Of a DNA stretch of 64,000 bases, positions 56,740 through 64,000 are shown one piece after another. The notes under the pieces are model-generated. The model worked only from the letters and a program-made list of their open reading frames with translations. It was not told where the DNA came from and searched no databases. The stretch covers positions 102,001 through 166,000 of the forward strand of contig CAWZYM010000145.1 in the NCBI GenBank assembly GCA_963966185.1, in the 5' to 3' direction. The stretch's first letter is position 1. The number at the start of each line of letters is the position of its first letter. The position numbers and the translations under genes were made by a program. This DNA is from Rhabditoides inermis (taxonomy: Eukaryota > Nematoda > Chromadorea > Rhabditida > Rhabditidae).

Positions 56740-57343
56740 CATGAGGTCCCTACAACCATTGACAATTTATAGGATAACGTTTCATCATTACTCTTATGTT
56801 AGCAGACATATATAAACTCTATCACTAATTAGCCAGTCGTTTTCCACCGTGTCTCGCTTCTTGCCTCCCTGACAGTAACCCGATCTTCTCTCCGTGTGTG
56901 TTGGTTTTCGAGAGTCGTGCAGACGAGAAAAAGACACAAATGGACCGAGGAACATTCCGATGGTTCCTGCGAGACTGTTTATCATTTCTACATGCTTCTA
57001 GCGCTTCACATCACTGCCCTGATTTCTTGAATCAAGAGAACGCTTCACTGGTGGCACCTAAAAACTCCCAGCTGCAGCTTTCCGTTAAAGCAATATATTC
57101 GTTTCCCAGACAAGCCTCATTTGATAACAGCGAAAAACTCTCACGCATTTCATTCTACGCGTGATTGGATAGTTCTAACATGACAGTTATGAGTGCTTGG
57201 GAAAGGGATAGTTTACACACGGTCCGTGGCTCGCGTGAGTCCCTCGCTAGAAAAAGAGGCGGCTGGCCACCGACTGTTTCGGATTGTTTATTATAAAACA
57301 CTGGCGGGGGCTCTTTGGTGCGAATAATCACAGCGCACACGAC

Positions 57344-57374
<31 letters not shown>

Positions 57375-58421
57375 CCTCTCTCTCTCTCCAGCACTTTCCG
57401 TTTATCTACACTGGTCAGAGTGCACTTGACACTAGTGCATTGATCTAGTGAATATGTTGTAAATATTTTGTTGTTTGTAACTCCCACTCTCCCACTGTCA
57501 ACCTATCCGTTCACATTGATCCATCCACTTTTCCATGACCATTTGTGATTTGTCGAGCTCTTTCTGTCCCCCCTTGATAGTAGGCGGCCGATCCGAGACT
57601 GTAATTCAACCTTGCCCTTCTTGAATTATCACATTTGCAAAGTGTGTTCTCTCCTATATAATAGCCATGATAAATGCAACTTCTCGTTTTTGTCTCGGCT
57701 CAGGCAGCCTGTCTCCATTTTCCCATGGAGACCTATCGTTTTCCGTCAATATGTCTATATATTCTATATTCAACAGCTAAGTATTATTGTAAGTATTACT
57801 AAGTATTACGATTCCGAATTCCGTTGTTGCCATCGCAACAAGACCATGAATACTTTTCATCGGTCCGATTTAGAAATATCTTATTATCTAACTCTTACAC
57901 ATGCATTTCATCTGATCAACAGCACAGCTCTGCTTTCCTCATGTTTCTCTCTATCTCATCCATATAACTTTGATCAGTGCATTCTCGCTTTCCAGCCGTT
58001 TTCCCCGTTGACAGTTTGACCCGGTTATCGAGTCTGGATTTCCGAAATTCCGGGATGTCTATCTCCGCCCTCTCTCTCTCTCTTGACGTGTGTTTGTGTT
58101 TGCGTTCGCGCACTGCTGACATAATGCCCCGAGGCTATTTTTACACCTTTCTCTCTTGCCTGAGGGCGCATAGTGAGAGAGGGAGGGAGAGAGGGAGGGA
58201 GAGAGGGAGAGAGAGGGAGGGAGAGAATCGAATGGGGCTCACTTGACCCCCACTCATGGTCCGTCGCACGATTCCCTTCCACTTCCAGCCTGAAATCGAC
58301 ACCGTTTGTTGCGAAAATTTCGGAGCTGAGCTATTTTCTCCCTCGCAAAATCTGTTGTCACTTGTTGCAAACGAGCCGCAATTAATCGAGCGACGAAAAA
58401 CATCGCGACCGCGTTTCATCC

Positions 58422-58466
<45 letters not shown>

Positions 58467-59539
58467 AGGTAGAGAGTATGACAGGTGCTGGTGCATCTAT
58501 TTCACACTCTTCCTCATTGTTGCGTTTCTCCAAAAATCATTGAAATTGCAGTTAATTGCGGATTTTTATAGCACTTTACTGCTTCGATCCACTCATAATC
58601 TTCTTCCTCCCTTCTCTCTACCTCTCTCTTTTCTCTCTCTCTCTCTCTCTCTCCCCCCCTCTCTCCCTCTCTCTCCCCTCTCTCACTCCCTCTCCTCCCT
58701 CCTTATCCCCTCCATCCTTGATCTTCTGCATACATGGAGAAAACCAGTTTTTCCTCTAGCATAGCGCGTGGAAAACATCTAGATACTGCCGAAATAGCCG
58801 CAGGGCATGAGTGGTCAGGCTCTCTCTCCATCTCTCTCTCCCTCTCTCTCCCCTCTCTCTCCCCCTCTTTCTCTCCTATCTATCTATTCCCACACACGAG
58901 TTTATGAATTCTAGACCGAACATCTATTGCCTGGAAAACTACGTAACAAACGTATCGATAAACCCGGCGCGTTTTCGGTTCATCACTCGAGCAGGTGCGA
59001 TTTAATTGCATTCGCGATCGGAAGTCGCCGGATAACAAACTCGGTCATCCGTTCTTTTCTCTCCTTTCTCTTGCCCTGATCAGTGATTCACTGGACGGTC
59101 AGAGTGTGATTTATCTGTTATCATACGTGATGTGATTATCCTGTTGCATTGTAAGTATCTTCTTTCGCGTGTCTTTCTGGCTTCTTTAGACGTACTGTGT
59201 AATTTACCTTTTCCGTTTATTTATTTGTCAAGCTATGGTGTTCCACTAATTCTCATAAATAACAGATTATTATTTGATGATTACACTCCTTTGTTTCTTT
59301 TCGTGTTTCGAGGTTGTCAAAACAAAATGTGGTTCCATAACACTCAATGGTTGATTCATTTTGTTTGATTCACCTTGCATCATCAGTGCGCTGAACTTTT
59401 CCTCTATAAGTTTGTGTGTTGTATTCGCTATGTCTTTCATTCTCTCATAAATACTCAATCCCATGTGATGCTCTTCACGAATCGGAACATTATTCATTCG
59501 CTACGGTATACATTTCATTTCCTCTACCATACGTTTCAG
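56740..59539. other. Intergenic upstream of QSOX, microsatellite-rich
   Basis: (CT)n at 57342-57390, GA-rich 58170-58225 and 58424-58465, CT-rich 58610-58700 and 58827-58885. No frame outside these tracts shows a motif. Immediately before the QSOX start is 'acgtttcag', a trans-splice acceptor. The promoter lies here but no element can be named. Confidence 0.5.
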
Positions 59540-59652
59540 ATGTGGTTACCCCTCGTGGCCTGTTTCGCATTGGCTGCGGCCGAAATCGCAGACTATAAAA
59601 CTGTACCTAAGGTGAGAAGAGGGAACAAGATGCTTTACTATACCATATAGAA

Positions 59653-59700
<48 letters not shown>

Positions 59701-62700
59701 AAGAAATAAAGAGAGAGAGGGGGGGGGGGGAGAGAGAGAGTCAGACAGGCAGACACCGTCCGCTTGCAGGGCAAGAACCCCACGCTGTACTCTTCTGAGG
59801 ACCACGTGGTTCAGCTGGATGAGACGACCTTCAATGACACTGTCTTCTGCACAGAGGAGGACTGCAGCAGCTATCTCGTCGAGGTGCGCTCACATTCCTG
59901 ATGAAATATATGTCACCCAAAACCCAATATTCAAAGTGATATGATCTCAATTTTTCTCTCTCATTTCATTCAAAACTTATCCCTTTATCCTCAAATCAAA
60001 TCAAATCAAATCAAATCATTTATTCAGAATCGTCGTGAATATGGTGTTTGCAATAGTTTACGGCGCTGATCCTGCAATCGCCTTGTTCCAATCTTCGGGG
60101 TTTCCTCGTGCCAATTGATTCCACTCAGCTCCGATACGTCCTCCTCGCACAAGAACTTCCTTCAAGTCGTCGCACCAGAACACGTAGGGCGCTCCAACCC
60201 GCCTTGTCTTGTCTCTCGGGTACCACTCCGTCACCCTTCTTGACCATCTGTCATCGTTCGCCATCTTCCTCGCCCATGTCGTCTTCTTCTTCCATATAAC
60301 CTCTCGTACATCCTCCAGTCCTGTCCTTCTCCGCACCTCCGTGTTGCGCACTCGATCCAACAGCGTCACTCCTATCATCGCCCTCTCCATCCTTCGTTGC
60401 ACTCGTTGCAGCTTCTCCTTTTGCTCCACTTTCAGACACCATGTTTCTGCCGCGTACGTCCGGCTCGGCAGGATACAGACTTTCCATACATTCCTCTTCA
60501 TAATCATATTCACATTCTTCCGCGTTAGAAAAGGCCTGTGCAGGTTGAATGCCGCCCATCCAGATCCTATTCTTCTTTGTAGCTCCTTCTCGTCCTTCTT
60601 CACTGACACCATTGAACCCAGGTACTTGAATTCGTCTGCTCGCTCCAGCAGCTCTCCTCTCAGTAGTAGGTCAGCACGAGGGCCATTCGATATGTAGACG
60701 GTCTTCTTCTTTGAAATGCGAAGTCCGATAGCAGAGCTTTCTCTTTCTATGTCGTCGAGCATCTTCTGAGCCATCGTCTTGCTTCTCGCCACCAGAATTA
60801 GATCATCTGCGTATCGTAGATGGCTCATCCTTTCTCCGTCGATGTCCAGTCCACATCTACTCCAGTCCACTCGTCGTAGCACATCCTCGAGAATAGCGTT
60901 GAATAGGGCCGGGCTGAGTACACAACCCTGTCGTACTCCTCGTTTCACTTCTACTTCAACAGCTTCACTGCCCACTTTGATCTTTGATTTCGCATTGCTG
61001 TAGATCATCTCAAGCAGCAAGCAGTCGTACCAGCTTCGGATTGATTCCCTGTCGATGAAGTGCATTCCAGACAGCGTTAAATTCAACAGAGTCGTATGCC
61101 TTTTCATAGTCCAGAAAGATCAGCACCAGGTTGAGGCGATAGGCGTAGCATTTGTTGATCAGCTCGCGGACGGTGTGTATATGTTCGATTGTGGAAAAGG
61201 TCCTCCTGAATCCCGCCTGCTCCACAGACTGTTCTGCATCCAGTGTCTTCTCCATTCGACCAAGCAGAATACGAGTAAACAGCTTGAACATTGTCGGAAG
61301 TACAGCAATCGGTCTGAAGTTGCACAGATCCAACAAGTCTCCACTCTTTGGCAACAGTGTTGTTAAAGAGTCAGCAAAAGTTTCCGGAAGCTCTTCGTTT
61401 TCGATTATCCCATTCAGCATTCGCGTGGTGATGTCTGCGATGGTTTCTGCGGGTATTCGTAACATAGCATTCGACACGTGGTCTATGCCCGGTGCATTCC
61501 TCTTGCGCATTCGAGACAGGTGATGTAGTACTTCATCCTTAAGGATGTGAGGCAAAGGCTCCTCGTCCAGCGGTTGTAGCAATGGGACTGCCACTCGGCT
61601 TCTGAAGAGCACGTTGTAGAATTCCTTGACTTCGTCTTCGAGTTCTCCCTGGTTGCTGGTGCACGTTCCGTTCGCTCTTCGTATCGTAGTCAAGGAGGGA
61701 GTGTGGGCCGGCTCAAAAAGTCTTCGCTTAGAAAGTGTCTCCTTGTACAGCTGCCACTTCTTCCTGTCTCTATCGTCTTGTAGAGAGATGCGCAGGGCTT
61801 TGTTCGTGTTGACTAGGGCTATTCTCGATCGGGAATCAGGCTTGTTTAGTAGTCGGCGCCGTTGATCGAACAGGTCCTTCGTTCTTGAAGACATCCATTC
61901 GCGTAGAGGTTCCTTGTGTGTTGCTGATTTGTAGGCGGTACATAGGCTATCCTTGATGTAGATGTATAGTTCAGACGGGGTTCCTGTTCTTTCTTTGTCG
62001 AACGTCGCTTCTAATCCAGCCCGATAAAGCGGCCAGTCGGTAACATCACGAGTTCTTTTCGTCTTCTGGACTTTTCGGAAGAGATTCAGATTGATCTCCA
62101 TTCGTACTGGACGGTGATCACTCCAAAAGTTCAGGCGGTTGATTGTAGATACTTTCTTAAGGTAGCGCGTAGATCGAACCATGAAAAGATCATATTCATT
62201 TCTTTCGCCCGTCTTGGGATTCCTCCAAGTCCACTTTCGTCCAGGCCTCTGTTTGAAGTGCGAGTTGGCGATCTTCCATCCGTTGGCGGAGCAGAAGTCG
62301 ACCAATATCTCTCCTCTCGCGTTTCGTGTACCATAGCCATAGTTGCCAAGACTTGGTTCCGATGGATGGCTGCGTAGACCGGGGGCAGCGTTAAGATCTC
62401 CACACCAGACGGTACATGTTCGTCTTCCTCCACTATTTCTCTGCGTGGACAAATGTTGTACCTCATCGAGAATAGCGTCGTACTCCGTCTGGGGAGCGGC
62501 ATCCGTCGGCATATAACAACAGATCAATCGCAATGTAGATCCTCCTTTCGACATCTCCAGGACGGCGAGTCGTTCAGAAATTGCGTCGAACCGAGAAATA
62601 GCCGATATCAGCTCACGACGTACCAGGAATCCTACTCCTCTTCGCCCGCTCGATCCTCCACTATTCAGTAGCTGATGGCCAGAACGCGTCAGAGTTGTTC

Positions 62701-63124
62701 TCTGGTCGCCATCTCTCCACGTCTCCGTCAGCGCAAACACATCAAAGGAAATATTCGCGATGGCAGCTTCGAAGTCTTGTAGTCGGTCGTCGTTTCTCAA
62801 TGAATGGCAGTTGAAAGTTACCAATCGAAGAGTGTTGCTTTGGTGGCGATTGCAGTGTTGCATAACGGCTTCTTCCTTGCAGCGGTTCTAGAAGCCGGAC
62901 CTTCACGCGAGGCGACCGCACGAAGCGGGGATCACATGTCGAAATGTCTTTATCCTCAATATTTGATTATCACAATAACCACTCTGTGTATAGCAGACGG
63001 AAAATGAAAAAAGTTTCTGCTACTCTAGTAGTGAAACGTATCGTTCAGTTCTACTCTGACTGGTGCGGGCACTGTCGCAGCTTCGCGCCCATGTACAAGG
63101 CACTCGCCAATGACGTCAAGGGTA

Positions 63125-63177
<53 letters not shown>

Positions 63178-63518
63178 CCTTTCATTTTCCTTGTATTTCT
63201 CTTCCTGCGTCAGTTGACGTCGAATAACGTCATAAGATGACGTGCTTGCAGGCTGGTCTGACGTGGTGAAGGTGGCTGCTATGAACTGCGCTGATTCGGT
63301 GAACGAGGCTACTTGCAGGGCGAATGGAGTCGCATACTTCCCCTATATCAAGGTGGGCGTGACCAGTAATACAGGATAGAAGAGCACCTCTTGAGCTCGA
63401 ACTCCTCGAACGCCCGGGTGCGCATCTTCGGAGTCAATGCCGGACGTGATCGTATTGATCGTTTCGAGAGCCTGGCATAGAGAGAGTGATTATGGAGAGA
63501 GAGGGAGAGAGAGATAGG

Positions 63519-63555
<37 letters not shown>

Positions 63556-63869
63556 AAGGGAGAGAGAGTGCATCTGTCTCTCAAGTATACGAACTAGTGA
63601 CGGGGAATCACGAGATGTAGAGATGTAGAGTGAACGAAATGTAAACTGAACACTGAATCATGCCATGCGGAGTCTCCCATAGGAAATGGATGTATAATGA
63701 ATTTGATAAAACCGTGAAGAATAGAATAGATGTGAAACAATAAAACAATCATAAAATATCATCGAATCATGGAATTCAGTACTTCCCGCGCAACTCCTCC
63801 GACGCGTTCAACGCCTCCAAGCTCCGCCCCTATCACTCTTTGGCAGAGATGAGGGATCAGCTGACCAAG
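59540..63869 (+). CDS. Quiescin sulfhydryl oxidase (QSOX), N-terminal part
   Basis: Exons 59540-59611, 59770-59883, 63049-63121, 63252-63352, 63780-63869, then the gene runs off the window. Signal peptide MWLPLVACFALAAAEI, then LYSSEDHVVQLDETTFNDTV, TEEDCSSYLVEFYSDWCGHC (thioredoxin CxxC joined exactly across the RTE-bearing intron), RSFAPMYKALANDVKGWSDV, VAAMNCADSVNEATCRANGV and YFPRNSSDAFNASKL. The CADxxN..C..xGV block separates QSOX from plain PDI. QSOX makes disulfides in secreted proteins, passing electrons through FAD to oxygen (the Erv domain is beyond the window). The ATG directly follows 'tttcag', a trans-splice site. Confidence 0.88.
59995..62947 (-). mobile_element. Nearly full-length RTE-type non-LTR retrotransposon
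   Basis: 2.95 kb in QSOX intron 2, flanked by the 12 bp direct repeat 'ctttatcctcaa' (59983-59994 and 62948-62959), a target-site duplication. The 3' end is a (TGATT)n run, as in RTE elements. Length, endonuclease start near the 5' end and perfect duplication point to a recent insertion. Confidence 0.93.
60058..62863 (-). CDS. APE endonuclease / reverse transcriptase of the RTE element (one frameshift)
   Basis: Starts at 62863 with an APE endonuclease (LVTFNCHSLRNDD, ALTETWRDGD, VWCGDLNAAPG, WSDHRPVRM), then RT (FRPIAVLPTMFKLF, EQAGFRRTFST, FLDYEKAYDSV, RQGCVLSPALFN, LRYADDLILVA, FKYLGSMVS) and the RTE C-terminus (RVRNTEVRRRTGLED). The frame shifts by one base near 61030-61050, between DYEKAYDSV...PKLVRLL and LEMIYSNAKS, so this copy cannot make the full protein as read. 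Confidence 0.93.
63122..63175. repeat. (CT)n microsatellite in QSOX intron 3
   Basis: Pure CT repeat immediately after the exon 3 donor. Confidence 0.93.
63381..63491 (-). pseudogene. Antisense fragment of the F-box gene exon 7
   Basis: On the minus strand it reads like 53595-53690: 'tgccaggctctcgaaacgat', 'acgtccggcattgactccga' and 'agatgcgcacccgggcgttc' match 'ccaggctctcgatacgatca', 'tgtccggcattgattccgaa' and 'gatgcgcactcgggcgttcg'. About 100 bp with several differences and a small insertion ('caatacgatc'). It lies in QSOX intron 4, so a QSOX pre-mRNA carries F-box antisense sequence. Confidence 0.75.
63495..63570. repeat. (GA)n microsatellite in QSOX intron 4
   Basis: GA-rich tract in the intron 63353-63779; no coding value. 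Confidence 0.9.
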
Positions 63870-64000
63870 GTACGCTGTGACGTCATAGATTCAATACGTG
63901 GCACGTAGACGATACGAACTGAACACCTATAGACTCGATAAGAAATCATCACATTATATTTTGCCATTTGTTGGTTGTTTCCTGTTTTTCGCCTGGAACG

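Noticed and set aside
56898..57164. 88-codon frame upstream of QSOX
   Set aside because: No recognisable motif, and no supported splice partner.
60108..62671. Plus-strand frames across the RTE element
   Set aside because: Shadows of the minus-strand endonuclease/reverse transcriptase.
1..64000. CRISPR arrays, bacterial operons or phage genes
   Set aside because: The tandem repeats lack equal-length unique spacers and the genes are spliced eukaryotic genes throughout.

Overview
This is a stretch of a nematode nuclear genome. The signs are many short GT-AG introns in nearly every gene, 3' splice sites (tttcag/ttgtag) lying within a few bases of start codons (spliced-leader trans-splicing acceptors), a cuticle collagen, a nematode chemoreceptor of the Str/Srj type, a TTBK-type kinase, and RTE and PAT-like (DIRS) retroelements. 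I cannot name the species; a free-living rhabditid or diplogastrid is a reasonable guess, nothing firmer.

Layout. 0.2-4.9 kb: a TMEM70-like mitochondrial assembly factor whose 3.1 kb fourth intron is packed with repeats, including a minisatellite built of forkhead-type TGTTTAC/GTAAACA sites. 7.0-14.5 kb: a tyrosine-phosphatase-like region with a lysine in place of the catalytic arginine, followed by a TTBK-like kinase that can be joined to it in frame; its introns hold a large inverted repeat, a tRNA-derived SINE and a 5'-truncated non-LTR element. 15.2-16.1 kb: a broken Str-type chemoreceptor. 18.9-25.9 kb: a non-LTR fragment and a complete PAT-like DIRS element with split direct repeats. 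27.0-32.3 kb: a long multi-exon gene I do not recognise. 34.7-46.7 kb: the conserved core, with the PP2A scaffold subunit (minus strand) and a divergent complex I NDUFV1 gene, then a cuticle collagen, a Cys-loop channel and ribosomal protein L10. 47.2-55.1 kb: two related F-box genes on opposite strands around a trypsin-like protease. 59.5 kb to the end: the start of a quiescin sulfhydryl oxidase (QSOX), with a nearly full-length RTE element in intron 2 and an antisense scrap of the F-box gene in intron 4.

The housekeeping genes (PP2A-A, NDUFV1, L10) and the collagen, channel, TMEM70-like and plus-strand F-box genes assemble into uninterrupted frames of the expected length. Several accessory genes (kinase, chemoreceptor, protease, minus-strand F-box gene, unknown gene) and both autonomous retroelements have one or more single-base frame slips. 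Much of the remaining DNA is mobile: hairpin-forming foldback elements in at least four copies, Tc1-like and Harbinger-like MITEs, tRNA-like modules and (CT)n/(GA)n microsatellites in introns.

All exon coordinates were read by eye from codon phase and GT-AG sites. No alignment or database search was run, and identifications rest on recalled family motifs.
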